From the NCBI GenBank assembly GCA_009929695.1, contig RZZW01000001.1, forward strand, positions 62,001 through 126,000: DNA of 64,000 bases, given 5' to 3'. A program made the translations under genes and the position numbers. A model generated the notes under the pieces. That model was given only the letters and a program-made list of their open reading frames with translations. It made no database searches and was not told the origin of the DNA. The DNA is from Clostridia bacterium. Lineage in GTDB: Bacteria; Bacillota; Clostridia; Oscillospirales; Ruminococcaceae. Positions 35,658 to 44,100 of the stretch are shown in pieces (the stretch's first letter is position 1; each line of letters opens with the position of its first letter).

Positions 35658-36140
35658 TTACTTTTTGCCAAGACGCGCAACGACGTCCTCGTATATGGGC
35701 GGCGGCAGCAAATCGCGCACGTCGCCGCCAAACTCCGCTATTTGCTTGACTATGCTCGACGACAGATACATATAGTTTGCGTCGGTTGTCATGAACATAG
35801 TCTCAAGCTCGCGGTTGAGCTTTTTATTTGAAAGCGCCTGCTGAAACTCGTACTCAAAGTCAGTCACGGCGCGCAAGCCCTTTATAAGCGTGCACGCGCC
35901 GACTTTTGCGGCGTAATTCGCAAGCAGACCGTAATATGAATCGACCTCGACGTTATCAATATGCGCGGTGGCTCGCTTTAGAAACTCGACGCGCTCATCT
36001 GTTGAAAACATTGGGTTTTTATTTGGGTTGACAACAACAAGCACAATGAGCTTATCAAACAGCTTTGACGCGCGCTCGATTATATCAAGATGACCGCGCG
36101 TAACAGGGTCAAAGCTGCCGGGGCAAATGGCTATGCGCAT
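35658..36140 (-). CDS. coaD: Phosphopantetheine adenylyltransferase
   Basis: Fourth step of coenzyme A synthesis: transfers AMP from ATP to 4'-phosphopantetheine. The 160 residues show the nucleotidyltransferase signature [13 protein letters not shown] (7-19), the [14 protein letters not shown] segment and [17 protein letters not shown] near 125-141, all CoaD hallmarks. It follows rsmD by 2 bp. Confidence 0.97.
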   Translation of the reverse strand: MRIAICPGSFDPVTRGHLDIIERASKLFDKLIVLVVVNPNKNPMFSTDERVEFLKRATAHIDNVEVDSYYGLLANYAAKVGACTLIKGLRAVTDFEYEFQQALSNKKLNRELETMFMTTDANYMYLSSSIVKQIAEFGGDVRDLLPPPIYEDVVARLGKK

Positions 36141-36142
36141 AG

Positions 36143-36688
36143 TTAATCACTTTCCTTTACGTAGCGTGCGACAGCTATTGTGCCGTATTTATACTGCTTT
36201 TTAAGCTTTAGTGCGCCGACGCTGTGGGGCATGTCCACGCCGTATTCAGTCTCGGCGATGAGAGTTCCGTTTTTGGCTGTGACGCGCTCTATAAGCGGCA
36301 AAACGGCCTGCACGGTGTCGTGATGATACGGAGGGTCAAGCAGCACAAGGTCAAACTGCTCTTTACAAGCGGCGAGATAGCTTTGCGCGGCTGTCTGTGC
36401 GACGACGGCGTTTTTGAAAAAGCCTGCCGCCTTTAAATTGCGGCGCACGACCTCGCACGCGTCGCGGCTCTCGTCTATGAAAACACATTTTTCAGCGCCG
36501 CGGCTGAGTGCCTCGATGCCAAGCTGACCGCTGCCCGCGAAAAGGTCAAGCACGCGAGCCTGCTCGAGCATGAACTGCACGGAGGAAAATATGCCCTCCT
36601 TGACGCGTTCAGCCGTCGGGCGCGTTATCTCATCACCCTCGAGCGTCTCAAGCTTTGTGCCGTGTGACGTACCTGCAATTATTCTCAT
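36143..36688 (-). CDS. rsmD: 16S rRNA (guanine(966)-N(2))-methyltransferase
   Basis: SAM-dependent methyltransferase acting on 16S rRNA helix 31 during 30S assembly. The 181 residues have the N-terminal RIIAGTSHG and [15 protein letters not shown], the SAM site [19 protein letters not shown] (48-66) and the catalytic DPPY (118-121). First gene of rsmD-coaD-coiled-coil protein, preceded by its own promoter. Confidence 0.96.
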   Translation of the reverse strand: MRIIAGTSHGTKLETLEGDEITRPTAERVKEGIFSSVQFMLEQARVLDLFAGSGQLGIEALSRGAEKCVFIDESRDACEVVRRNLKAAGFFKNAVVAQTAAQSYLAACKEQFDLVLLDPPYHHDTVQAVLPLIERVTAKNGTLIAETEYGVDMPHSVGALKLKKQYKYGTIAVARYVKESD

Positions 36689-36722
36689 CGTTACCTCGTT
36701 TAAAAAAAGATTGTATATGGAT

Positions 36723-36751
36723 ATTATCTATGCTTTGGTATGATTTGTCAA
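36723..36751 (-). promoter_or_regulatory. Promoter of rsmD-coaD
   Basis: TTGACA, 17-nt spacer, GATAAT on the minus strand, about 35 bp before the rsmD ATG. Confidence 0.8.
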
Positions 36752-36875
36752 GGGGAACGTTGCGCACACATTCCCTACGTTATGAATTTTATAAATGAGC
36801 AAAAAAGTCCCGCTGTCGCACGCAGCGGACGTAAGCGCTTCGCGCGTTAAATTTACACAAATTTACACCGTACGT

Positions 36876-36900
36876 TGTAGGGGACGGGTTTCCCGTCCCG
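36876..36900. repeat. TGTAGGG-type palindrome
   Basis: Single forward element with stem GGGACGGG/CCCGTCCC in the 355-bp rsmD-uvrC gap. That gap holds no gene; besides this hairpin it has the rsmD promoter and a multi-hairpin element at 36918. Confidence 0.75.
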
Positions 36901-36917
36901 TAAGTTTTGTGCAAACT

Positions 36918-37022
36918 CCCCTCATCCGTCGCTCCTTCGTCGCGCCACCTTCCCCCGAGGGGGAAGGCTATCGTAGGCTTCCCCTTGAGGGGAAGCTGTC
37001 GCCGAAGGCGACTGATGAGGTG
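36918..37022. repeat. CCTCATC multi-hairpin element, copy 1
   Basis: About 105 bp bounded by CCTCATCCGTCG and GCGACTGATGAGG, with internal hairpins CTTCCCC-CGA-GGGGGAAG and CTTCCCC-TTGA-GGGGAAG and terminal hairpins. The layout is of a small non-autonomous element (MITE-like). Related copies are at 40804 and 48425. Confidence 0.8.
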
Positions 37023-37043
37023 AAAATCTGCCGTGCACCATAA

Positions 37044-38861
37044 TCACCTAAAAAACTCCCAAATTCTTTTCGCCGCGGCGGCTCCCACGCCTTTTACTTC
37101 GGCAAGCTGTTCCTCGCTCGCCTCTTTTACTGCTGTCAGCGTTTTAAAGTGCGCCATCAGCGCTTTTGCGGTCGATGGGCCTATGCCGTCTATCTGCGTG
37201 AGGGTCAGGGCGTAGGTTCTGCCTTTTTGCAGACGCTTGCGGTAGTCGTTCGCAAAGCGGTGCGTCTCATCTTGAATTGCGGTTATAAACGTGAAAACGC
37301 CCCTGTGCATTGACAGCGTAATCTCTCCCTGCTCATTCACAAGCCCGCGCGTGCGGTGCTTGTCGTCCTTGACCATGCCGAACATCGGCACGTCCGCAAG
37401 CTGTGTGCCCGCGAGTGCACCGCGCACAACCGACACCTGACCCTGACCGCCGTCTATCAGCAGCAGCGACGGCTTTATTTTAAACTGCGCGTTAGTTCCC
37501 TTTTCATACTCGGCGGCGCGGCGTGACAGCGCTTCAGCCATCGACGCATAGTCGTCTGTGCCCATAACCGTCTGCATTTTGAAGCGGCGATAGCCTGCTT
37601 TTTTCGGCTTTCCGTTTTCAAAAACGACCATACCACACACGCTTGTGCCGTCGCCCCAGTTTGATATGTCGTAGCTCTCAATTGTTGTGGGCGCTTCTGG
37701 TAAACCGAGCAGCGCGGCTGTTTCGTCGAGTGCCTTTTGCTCTCGCGTGGCGCGGCCTGTGTCGCGCGCAAGGCGCTCAAATGCGTTTGTGCGCGCCATT
37801 TGAACAAGCTTTTCGGTGTCGCCGCGCTGCGGTGTATAAAGGCGCACCTTTTGACCTTTTGTTTCTGATAAAAGCTGTGTCAGCGCGTCTGCATCGGGCG
37901 GCAAAGCATCTATCGCGATTATTTTCGGGATATCGCTGTCAGCGTCGAGATAAAATTGCGGCAAAAGCTCCTCGCGCACAGCGTCTATGTCCTGCGTGTC
38001 CTTAAAAACAAACTCCTGCTTATCGACAAGCCTGCCGCCGCGAAAGCGCAAAATCGACGCGCAGACGCTTTTTCCGCTTGCCGCAAGCGCTACAACATCC
38101 TGTTCGTCAACGTCTGTTCGCACGACCTTTTGACCGCGGTTCACCTTTTCAATCGCCACTATTTGGTCGCGAATGAGCGCCGCACGTTCGAAATTAAGCG
38201 CTTCGGCGGCGTCCTCCATGTTTTGCTTTAGTATTTTAAGAATTTCATTTTGCCCGCGCTTTATAAGCTGCAACGCGCCGTTGACCGCCTGCATGTAGTC
38301 CGCGTGCGTTATTTTGCCGCCGCAGACAGCCATGCAAAGCCCGATGTGCGCGTTGAGGCACGGGCGACCCTTGCCGATGTCCTGCGGAAAGCGCTTGTTG
38401 CAGCGCGGCAGACGGAAAACGTCCTCGGCAGTCTCGACCATATTGCGCACGGCAAAGCTTGAGGTGTATGGGCCGATGTATTCCGCGTCGTCATCGTCCT
38501 TTTGCAAAACGGCTGAAATGCGCGGCCACGCGTCCTTTGTGACCTTTATATAGCTATAACCCTTGTCGTCTTTTAATAGGATATTATATTTCGGCTTGTG
38601 CTGCTTTATTTGGCTGCATTCGAGCACGAGCGCTTCAAATTCACTTTGGGTGACTATAACGTCAAACTCAAACGCGTGCTCAATCATTTTAGTGACCTTT
38701 GCGTCGTGTGGCACGCCTGCGCGGAAGTATTGCGCCACGCGCGTGCGCAAGCGCTTTGCCTTGCCGATATAAATTATTTCGTTTGTTTTATCGCGTATTA
38801 TATAAACGCCCGGCAAAAGCGGCAGCGCCTTAGCCTTGAGCCAAAGTTCGTTTTTAGTTAT
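37044..38861 (-). CDS. uvrC: UvrABC system protein C, apparent AUA start
   Basis: Dual-incision endonuclease of nucleotide excision repair. The 605 residues contain the GIY-YIG domain (LPGVYIIRDKTNEIIYIGKA), a UvrB-binding region (ILKQNMEDAAEALNFERAALIRDQI), the RNase H-like endonuclease half (SYDISNWGDGTSVCGMVVF, LLIDGGQGQV) and a C-terminal helix-hairpin-helix pair. No ATG, GTG or TTG lies at a sensible distance: a perfect AGGAGG is followed 8 nt later by ATA, giving an N terminus of the usual length. The next usable upstream codon (TTG at 38930) sits in a palindrome without a ribosome-binding site. Confidence 0.9.
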   Translation of the reverse strand: MTKNELWLKAKALPLLPGVYIIRDKTNEIIYIGKAKRLRTRVAQYFRAGVPHDAKVTKMIEHAFEFDVIVTQSEFEALVLECSQIKQHKPKYNILLKDDKGYSYIKVTKDAWPRISAVLQKDDDDAEYIGPYTSSFAVRNMVETAEDVFRLPRCNKRFPQDIGKGRPCLNAHIGLCMAVCGGKITHADYMQAVNGALQLIKRGQNEILKILKQNMEDAAEALNFERAALIRDQIVAIEKVNRGQKVVRTDVDEQDVVALAASGKSVCASILRFRGGRLVDKQEFVFKDTQDIDAVREELLPQFYLDADSDIPKIIAIDALPPDADALTQLLSETKGQKVRLYTPQRGDTEKLVQMARTNAFERLARDTGRATREQKALDETAALLGLPEAPTTIESYDISNWGDGTSVCGMVVFENGKPKKAGYRRFKMQTVMGTDDYASMAEALSRRAAEYEKGTNAQFKIKPSLLLIDGGQGQVSVVRGALAGTQLADVPMFGMVKDDKHRTRGLVNEQGEITLSMHRGVFTFITAIQDETHRFANDYRKRLQKGRTYALTLTQIDGIGPSTAKALMAHFKTLTAVKEASEEQLAEVKGVGAAAAKRIWEFFR

Positions 38862-38898
38862 GGCGAATGCCTCCTTTAATAATCGTATCGTTTCTACA

Positions 38899-38953
38899 AT
38901 TTCACAGCGTTCACCGTATGGCGGGAGCAAGCCCCCGCCATACGGTGTGAAAT
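38899..38953. repeat. Long palindrome upstream of uvrC
   Basis: CACCGTATGGCGGG pairs with CCCGCCATACGGTG around a short loop, and outer arms AATTTCACA and TGTGAAATT extend the pairing after small mismatches. A fragment of the same sequence (GCCATACGGTG) recurs at about 62635, so it may be a further repeat family. Confidence 0.7.
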
Positions 38954-38991
38954 TTATAAATAATCAAAAACGCACACCGTAAAAAATGCAA

Positions 38992-39024
38992 AAATGCGCC
39001 GTCCTAGATAGGGCGGCGCATAAA
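38992..39024 (-). terminator. Terminator after the HPr gene
   Basis: Stem TGCGCCGCCCT/AGGACGGCGCA followed by TTTTTG on the minus strand, just after the HPr stop. Confidence 0.85.
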
Positions 39025-39035
39025 GCTGCTAAAAA

Positions 39036-39299
39036 TTATTCTGAGAAACCGGAGTTTACAAGCTTAATAAGCCCTTCAACGGCTGCTTCTTCGTCGGCGC
39101 CGTCAGCGATAACACGGATTGTCGTGCCGCCAACAATGCCGAGTGACAAAACGCCAAGAAGGCTTTTTGCATTTACGCGGCGTTCTTCTTTTTCCACCCA
39201 GATAGATGAACGATACTCATTTGCTTTCTGAATAAAAAAGGTTGCGGGACGTGCGTGCAGACCTACCTGATTTTCAACAGTAACTTCTTTCACATACAT
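39036..39299 (-). CDS. ptsH: Phosphocarrier protein HPr
   Basis: Phospho-relay protein of the sugar phosphotransferase system. The 87 residues have the active-site His15 in GLHARPAT and the regulatory Ser46 in NAKSLLGVLSLG, the site used by HPr kinase for carbon catabolite control in Firmicutes. The His15 separates it from the paralogue Crh. It stands alone with its own promoter and terminator; ptsI is not in the window. AGGAGCG precedes the ATG. Confidence 0.95.
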   Translation of the reverse strand: MYVKEVTVENQVGLHARPATFFIQKANEYRSSIWVEKEERRVNAKSLLGVLSLGIVGGTTIRVIADGADEEAAVEGLIKLVNSGFSE

Positions 39300-39355
39300 T
39301 TTACTCGCTCCTAATATTTCTTATAATGTGCAATATGCACTTATGCCATACGTCT

Positions 39356-39384
39356 ATTTTATACCAAAGATTTCATTCGGTCAA
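39356..39384 (-). promoter_or_regulatory. Promoter of the HPr gene
   Basis: TTGACC, 17-nt spacer, TAAAAT on the minus strand, about 55 bp before the ATG. A small palindrome (GTGCAATATGCAC, 39328-39340) lies in the leader. Confidence 0.75.
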
Positions 39385-39521
39385 TTGTTTTTCACATTTT
39401 TAGTCATTTTTTTTTATCTGCGTCATAAAGATGGGTTACAAAGTCCAAACGTTTAGCTATATTCACCAACAAATTTTCAACATTGACGGCAAAATTAACA
39501 AAAAGTTCACGCCGCATTTAT

Positions 39522-40241
39522 CTATTTTGTCTTTTGCTTTTTATCAATGTAAAGCTTATACATATCAGGACGGCGACTTTTTGTGCGATTTTCGGCTTGT
39601 TCGAGCCGCCATTTTTTGATATTTGCGTGATGCCCGGACAAAAGCACGTCGGGCACCTTTGCGTCGTTCCATATTTCGGGGCGGCTGTATTGCGGATATT
39701 CAAGCAGACCTGTGTAGTAGCTTTCGTCCTCGTAGCCCTCGGGTGACGACAGCACGCCGTCGCAAAGGCGGCACACGCTGTCCGCGACGACGAGCGCGGC
39801 AAGCTCGCCGCCTGTGAGCACGTAGTCGCCTATCGAGATTTCCTCATCGGCAAGTGCTTCTATAACGCGCTCGTCAACGCCCTCATAGTGGCCGCAGACA
39901 AGAAGAATGCTGTCAAGCTGTGCAAGCTCCTTGCATTTTTCTTCCGTTAGCGTCGCGCCGCCCGCCGTCATGAATATCACGCGCGGGCGCGCATGGCCTG
40001 CATTTTGCGCCTTATCGATTATATCAAGGCAGCAGTCGTAAATAGGCTGCGCCTGCATTATCATGCCGTGGCCGCCGCCGTAGGGGTAGTCGTCCACCTG
40101 CTTTTGCTTGTTTGTTGTATAGTCGCGGATTTGGTGGCAGTTGACCTCGATATATCCATTTTTCTGCGCGCGCCCGATAATGCTCTCGTGCATCATTGCG
40201 TCGCACACCTCGGGAAAAAGCGTGACTATGTCAATTCTCAT
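39522..40241 (-). CDS. trmD: tRNA (guanine(37)-N(1))-methyltransferase
   Basis: SPOUT-class enzyme that makes m1G37 in tRNAs and prevents +1 frameshifting. The 239 residues begin MRIDIVTLFPEV, contain DDYPYGGGHGMIMQAQPIY, the SAM knot segment LVCGHYEGVDERV and ISIGDYVLTGGELAALVV, all diagnostic. It overlaps the rimM end by 11 bp. rplS, which normally follows, is missing here; about 280 bp without a gene lie between trmD and HPr. Confidence 0.97.
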   Translation of the reverse strand: MRIDIVTLFPEVCDAMMHESIIGRAQKNGYIEVNCHQIRDYTTNKQKQVDDYPYGGGHGMIMQAQPIYDCCLDIIDKAQNAGHARPRVIFMTAGGATLTEEKCKELAQLDSILLVCGHYEGVDERVIEALADEEISIGDYVLTGGELAALVVADSVCRLCDGVLSSPEGYEDESYYTGLLEYPQYSRPEIWNDAKVPDVLLSGHHANIKKWRLEQAENRTKSRRPDMYKLYIDKKQKTK

Positions 40242-40767
40242 CGCCGTTCACCTCGCCGCCGTCAAACATACCCTTTATGGGATTTATTTTCACAACGCCG
40301 TCCTCGGGTGCTATATGCGCCACAAATTCTTTAACAGCGGGGAAAAGCACCTTTTCGCCGTTTGGCGTTTCGATTTCGTAAATATCCGACGCGGCGGGGT
40401 GTGTCACATCGGTGATTTTGCCGTACACCTTGCCTGTTTCTGCGTCGACGACCTCACAGCCTATCATGTCGGCGATAAAATAGCGACCCTTTGGCAACTG
40501 CGCGTCGCTGCGCTTGAAATACGCCACCTTGCGGATATACGCGCGCGTGTCGTCGATTGACGAAACGCCCTCGAGCTTAACGAGCGCCATGCCCTTTTGC
40601 TCGCGGACGGACAAGATTTTAAGCTCCTTATATGCGCCCTCCTTGCCAAAAAAAAGGCGCGGCAGCTTTGCGATAAACTGCGCTCCGTCGCACCACGGAT
40701 AGAGCTTCATTTCGCCCATCACGCCATGCGTTGTAACTATTTCGCCCGCTTCAAGATATTCCTTCAT
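40231..40767 (-). CDS. rimM: Ribosome maturation factor RimM
   Basis: Assists maturation of the 30S head near protein S19. The 178 residues have the N-terminal EAGEIVTTHGVMGEMKLYP barrel and a C-terminal PRC barrel (YFIADMIGCEVVDAETG, then SDIYEIETPNGEKVLFPAV). GAGGTGAAT precedes this ATG; nine extra in-frame codons upstream are excluded. It is coupled to trmD. Confidence 0.95.
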   Translation of the reverse strand: MKEYLEAGEIVTTHGVMGEMKLYPWCDGAQFIAKLPRLFFGKEGAYKELKILSVREQKGMALVKLEGVSSIDDTRAYIRKVAYFKRSDAQLPKGRYFIADMIGCEVVDAETGKVYGKITDVTHPAASDIYEIETPNGEKVLFPAVKEFVAHIAPEDGVVKINPIKGMFDGGEVNGDEN

Positions 40768-40803
40768 ATTCACCTCGATAAAAAGAAAAAGCAATAAGCT
40801 TAC

Positions 40804-40908
40804 CCCTCATCCGTCACGCTGCGGCGTGACAACTTCCCCCAAGGGGGAAGGCTTTCGTAGGCTTCCCCTTTAGGGGAAGCTGTCAGCGTTAGCTGACTGA
40901 TGAGGTGC
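40804..40908. repeat. CCTCATC multi-hairpin element, copy 2
   Basis: Same layout as the copy at 36918, but the outer hairpins differ in sequence while staying paired (GTCACGC/GCGTGAC and GTCAGC/GCTGAC). It lies between the small membrane-protein gene and rimM, inside their presumed operon. Confidence 0.8.
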
Positions 40909-40942
40909 AAGCTTCGCTCATTTTTTTGCAACTATTGCAATT

Positions 40943-41083
40943 TTACTTATGTATTTTGGGCTGAACAAACCTTTTGCCCATTAACAAGCCTACAGCGCTG
41001 AAAACAATAGCGCAAATTGAAACCATTGAGCCCACGATGCCTAAAATAAGCCCCGTGAGACGAAACGCTCCGCCTTTTCTCAT
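40943..41083 (-). CDS. 46-residue hydrophobic membrane protein
   Basis: A short gene, below the length most gene callers keep. It has a good AAAGGAG site 7 nt before the ATG and a consensus promoter just upstream, so it is probably real. The product starts MRKGGAFRLTGLILG, is hydrophobic from about residue 8 to 36 (one long or two short membrane segments), and ends in a basic tail QPKIHK. I do not recognise a family. It would be first gene of a transcript continuing into rimM-trmD across a repeat element. Confidence 0.6.
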   Translation of the reverse strand: MRKGGAFRLTGLILGIVGSMVSICAIVFSAVGLLMGKRFVQPKIHK

Positions 41084-41116
41084 TGCAAACGCTCCTTTGC
41101 CTTATTAGTTATGTAT

Positions 41117-41145
41117 ATTATACACTAAATTGCCGATTAAATCAA
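41117..41145 (-). promoter_or_regulatory. Promoter of the small membrane protein and rimM-trmD
   Basis: TTGATT, 17-nt spacer, TATAAT on the minus strand, directly after the pyrophosphatase stop codon and about 35 bp before the 46-codon gene. Confidence 0.8.
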
Positions 41146-41679
41146 TCAGCGGCAAAATTTTTCTATGTAGGCATCAAGGCAGCTTGCGATGATTTTTTTG
41201 GCTTCGTCCACGCCCTGCTCCTCGTCTACGACGGTGTCCTTGCCCTCAAGGTTTTTGTAGACGGAGAAAAAGTGGCGCATTTCCGTGAAAATGTGCGTCG
41301 GCAGCTCGGAAATATCCTTGTAGCCGTTATAGGTCGGGTCGTTGAACGGTATCGCAATGATTTTTTCGTCCATTTTGCCCTGATCCTGCATTGTGATAAC
41401 GCCGATGGGATAGCAGCGGACAAGCGACAGCGGCGCGATAACCTCGCTCGACAGCACTAAAACGTCTAGCGGGTCGCCGTCGTCGGCATATGTGCGCGGG
41501 ATAAGGCCGTAGTTTGCGGGATAATGCGTCGACGTGTAGAGAATGCGGTCAAGAATGATGTGACCTGTCTCTTTGTCGAGCTCATATTTTTTCTTTGAGC
41601 CCTTTTCAATCTCGATGACAGCTATAAAATCATCGGGATTGATACGCGACGGGTTGATGTCATGCCAAATGTTTGTCAT
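41146..41679 (-). CDS. ppa: Inorganic pyrophosphatase (family I)
   Basis: Soluble enzyme that hydrolyses pyrophosphate and drives biosynthesis. The 177 residues have the family I features: EIEKGSKKKYELDKETG, YPANYGLIPRTYADDGDPLDVLVL with the metal-binding Asp residues (D-x4-D-x-L-D layout), and HFFSVYKNLEGKDTVV. GAGGAGAG precedes this ATG; a 22-codon extension is rejected. Family I in a Clostridium relative is ordinary but less common than membrane-bound or family II forms. Confidence 0.95.
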   Translation of the reverse strand: MTNIWHDINPSRINPDDFIAVIEIEKGSKKKYELDKETGHIILDRILYTSTHYPANYGLIPRTYADDGDPLDVLVLSSEVIAPLSLVRCYPIGVITMQDQGKMDEKIIAIPFNDPTYNGYKDISELPTHIFTEMRHFFSVYKNLEGKDTVVDEEQGVDEAKKIIASCLDAYIEKFCR

Positions 41680-41749
41680 AAATAAACTCTCCTCATTTTT
41701 ACTCTTACCGACATCTATTTTACGCCAAACTTCGGGCGGGCGCAAGAGT

Positions 41750-42568
41750 TTAGACAGCTATTTCGTTAAATTTGCCGTTTTTGAGCAAAAATACGCTTTT
41801 AAAGCCAATTTTCTGCACCTGTTCAAGCGCCTGTGACAACCCAAAATCAATCGCGTCAACGCAGTGTGCGTCTGCGGTGAGCGTAATTTTTGCGTCCATT
41901 TCATAAAGCGCTTCAAGCAAAAACGGCGCGGGGTAAAACTCACTTTTAGCGCCGCGGTATACGCCGCCGGTGTTCACTTCAAATATTGCGCCCGTTTGCA
42001 CACAGGCCGCTAAAGCGTCGAGTGCTGTATTTTTGTATTCGGCGCTGTTTTCATCAAAAAATTTATCGCCGTCGTTAAATTTTGTCACAAGGTCAAAATG
42101 GCCTATGACGTCCGGCTGATATTTGCGCGCGTTTGTGGCAGTGGCGGCGTAAAAAGCGCGCACCATAGCCGGTGCGTCGCCTCCGAACATGTCATCTATG
42201 CACGCTTTAAGCTCGTTTGGCGACGCGTCGACGGAGTAATAAGTGCCGTTGCGTTCGTTAAAAAAGCTGTGCACAGAGCCTATTAAATAGTCATACGCGC
42301 TGCGCTTTTTTACAGGCGCAAGCATATCCTGCTCTATGCCGACGGAGAAATTTATGACGCCCGCATACTCCTTTTGCAAAAGGCGCATTGCGTCGATATA
42401 TTCATCGTCACTTTTAATTGTGCTGTTTTGCTCGGGCGCAAAACGGCTGTGGCACGACATGCCGAAATCTGTAAAGCCCGCGGCTATGGCGGCGTTTATC
42501 ATTTCGGCGGCGGTGTTTTTGCCGTCGCACATTGTGCAGTGGTTGTGGCAGGTGGAAAATATTTTCAC
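41750..42568 (-). CDS. hisJ: PHP-domain histidinol-phosphatase
   Basis: Predicted to dephosphorylate histidinol-phosphate in histidine synthesis. The 272-residue PHP protein has the metal-binding CHNHCTMCDG at 7-16, FGMSCHSRF (35-43), GSVHSFFN near 97-104, GHFDLV and the C-terminal TADAHCVDAIDFG. It is the last gene of the his operon, overlapping hisIE by 4 bp, and no HAD-type phosphatase is fused to HisB, so this PHP enzyme fills that step. Confidence 0.92.
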   Translation of the reverse strand: MKIFSTCHNHCTMCDGKNTAAEMINAAIAAGFTDFGMSCHSRFAPEQNSTIKSDDEYIDAMRLLQKEYAGVINFSVGIEQDMLAPVKKRSAYDYLIGSVHSFFNERNGTYYSVDASPNELKACIDDMFGGDAPAMVRAFYAATATNARKYQPDVIGHFDLVTKFNDGDKFFDENSAEYKNTALDALAACVQTGAIFEVNTGGVYRGAKSEFYPAPFLLEALYEMDAKITLTADAHCVDAIDFGLSQALEQVQKIGFKSVFLLKNGKFNEIAV

Positions 42569-43209
42569 TTCATTGTCTCCTGCTTGACCTTGTGGTCAAT
42601 TACGTGGCGCGAGGCAAGCTCGTTTTTCACGTCCTCGACGGAAATGCCCATCTCGACCATCAGCACCATGATGTGATAGCACACGTCGGAGATTTCGTAA
42701 ATTGTCTCCTCTTTGCTGTCCTTCATTGCTCCGATGATTACTTCGGTGCACTCCTCGCCGACCTTTTTGAGTATCTTTTCGCGTCCTTTTTCAAAAAGAT
42801 ATGTGGTATAGCTGCCCTCGGGGCGGTCTGAGTTGCGCGTCTGCAAAAGCTCGTAAAGCGCTTCAAGTGTAAATCTCTGCGCTGTTTCATCATTATAGAT
42901 TAGGTTTGTAAAGCAAGTATCTGTGCCGAGATGACACGCGGGTCCGTCTTTTAGCACCTTGACTACAAGCGCGTCCGCATCGCAGTCGGCTGTTATGGAC
43001 ACCACATGCTGCACGTTTCCGCTCGTCTCTCCCTTGCGCCAAAGCTCCTTGCGCGAGCGGCTCCAAAAGCAGGTGCGCTTTTCATTTAAAGTGATATCCA
43101 GGCTCTCCTTGTTCATATACGCGACGGTGAGCACCTTTTTTGTTATAAAATCCTGCACGACGGCGGGAATAAGCCCGTTTGCGTCGAATTTGATGTCGTT
43201 TACTGTCAT
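42565..43209 (-). CDS. hisI: Bifunctional phosphoribosyl-AMP cyclohydrolase / phosphoribosyl-ATP pyrophosphatase
   Basis: HisIE fusion catalysing steps 2 and 3 of histidine synthesis. The 214 residues have HisI at about 1-105 (VAYMNKESLDITL, FWSRSRKELWRKGETSGN, DCDADALVVKV) and HisE at about 110-205 (FEKGREKILKKVGEECTEVI, ISDVCYHIMVLM). The start follows a purine-rich site; seven extra codons upstream are excluded. Between hisF and the PHP phosphatase. Confidence 0.95.
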   Translation of the reverse strand: MTVNDIKFDANGLIPAVVQDFITKKVLTVAYMNKESLDITLNEKRTCFWSRSRKELWRKGETSGNVQHVVSITADCDADALVVKVLKDGPACHLGTDTCFTNLIYNDETAQRFTLEALYELLQTRNSDRPEGSYTTYLFEKGREKILKKVGEECTEVIIGAMKDSKEETIYEISDVCYHIMVLMVEMGISVEDVKNELASRHVIDHKVKQETMK

Positions 43210-43233
43210 TTTGCTTCCCCTTATATACATTAT

Positions 43234-43989
43234 TTAAAGGCGCATCAGCACGCCATTTTGTTTCAGATATTGTTTCAGCGCCGTGATATTCACCTCGCCG
43301 AAGTGGAAAATACTTGCGGCCAAACCTGCGTCAACCTTTTCAAGCTTGAAAAGCTCGGTGAAATCCTCCATTTTGCCCGCGCCGCCGCTTGCGATTATCG
43401 GAAGTGAGACGGCGTTTGAAAAGGAGGTGAGCATTTCGATGTCAAAGCCGTCTTTTACGCCGTCGGTATCGATGCTGTTTAGCACTATTTCGCCCGCGCC
43501 GTTTTTTTCGCCAAGCGTCGCCCATGAGAGGGCTTCGATGCCTGTGTCCTCGCGCCCGCCTTTTGTGAAGATGTGATATTCGCCGTTCACACGCGCGACG
43601 TCCATTGACAAAACAACGCACTGGTTGCCGTATTTTTGCGCAGCCTGCGCGACGAGCGACGGATTTTTTATCGCGCCGGAATTTACGCTCACCTTGTCCG
43701 CGCCCGCTTTGAGCACGCGGTCAAAATCGTCGAGCGTATTTATTGCACCGCCAACTGTGAGCGGAATGAAAATTTGGCTCGCGACCTTTTTAAGCACGTC
43801 TGTGAATAGCCCGCGCCCCTCTACGCTCGCGGCGATATCGTAAAAAACAAGCTCGTCCGCGCCCTCGTCGTTATAGCGCTTTGCAAGCTCGACAGGGTCT
43901 TCAACGTCCTGCACGCCCTTAAAATTAACGCCCTTCACAACGCGCCCGTTTTTGATGTCAAGGCACGGAATTATGCGTTTTGTTATCAT
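43234..43989 (-). CDS. hisF: Imidazole glycerol phosphate synthase subunit HisF
   Basis: Cyclase half of IGP synthase; uses ammonia from HisH to make IGP and AICAR. The 251-residue beta/alpha barrel shows RIIPCLDIKNGRVVKGVNF, with catalytic Asp11 in CLDIKNG, IPLTVGGAINTLDD and LNSIDTDGVKDGFD with the second catalytic Asp. GGGGGC precedes the ATG. Separated from hisA by a repeat pair. Confidence 0.97.
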   Translation of the reverse strand: MITKRIIPCLDIKNGRVVKGVNFKGVQDVEDPVELAKRYNDEGADELVFYDIAASVEGRGLFTDVLKKVASQIFIPLTVGGAINTLDDFDRVLKAGADKVSVNSGAIKNPSLVAQAAQKYGNQCVVLSMDVARVNGEYHIFTKGGREDTGIEALSWATLGEKNGAGEIVLNSIDTDGVKDGFDIEMLTSFSNAVSLPIIASGGAGKMEDFTELFKLEKVDAGLAASIFHFGEVNITALKQYLKQNGVLMRL

Positions 43990-44022
43990 GCTTTGCCCCC
44001 ATTCTGTCTATGTCGTGCGCAC

Positions 44023-44100
44023 TGTAGGGACGCCATATATGGCGTCCGTTATCGTTGGATAGCGCGAACCTAGCGGACGCCATGTATGGCGTCCCTACAA
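44023..44100. repeat. Inverted pair of TGTAGGG-type palindromes inside the his operon
   Basis: Forward element 44023-44049 and reverse element 44074-44099, with stems GGACGCCATA/TATGGCGTCC and GGACGCCATG/TATGGCGTCC. They sit between hisA and hisF, and the reverse copy supplies the hisA stop codon (TTG TAG). Confidence 0.82.

Noticed and set aside
41051..41145. Prophage or transposon remnants around the repeats
   Set aside because: No transposase, integrase or phage genes were found anywhere in the window; the repeats are short and non-coding.
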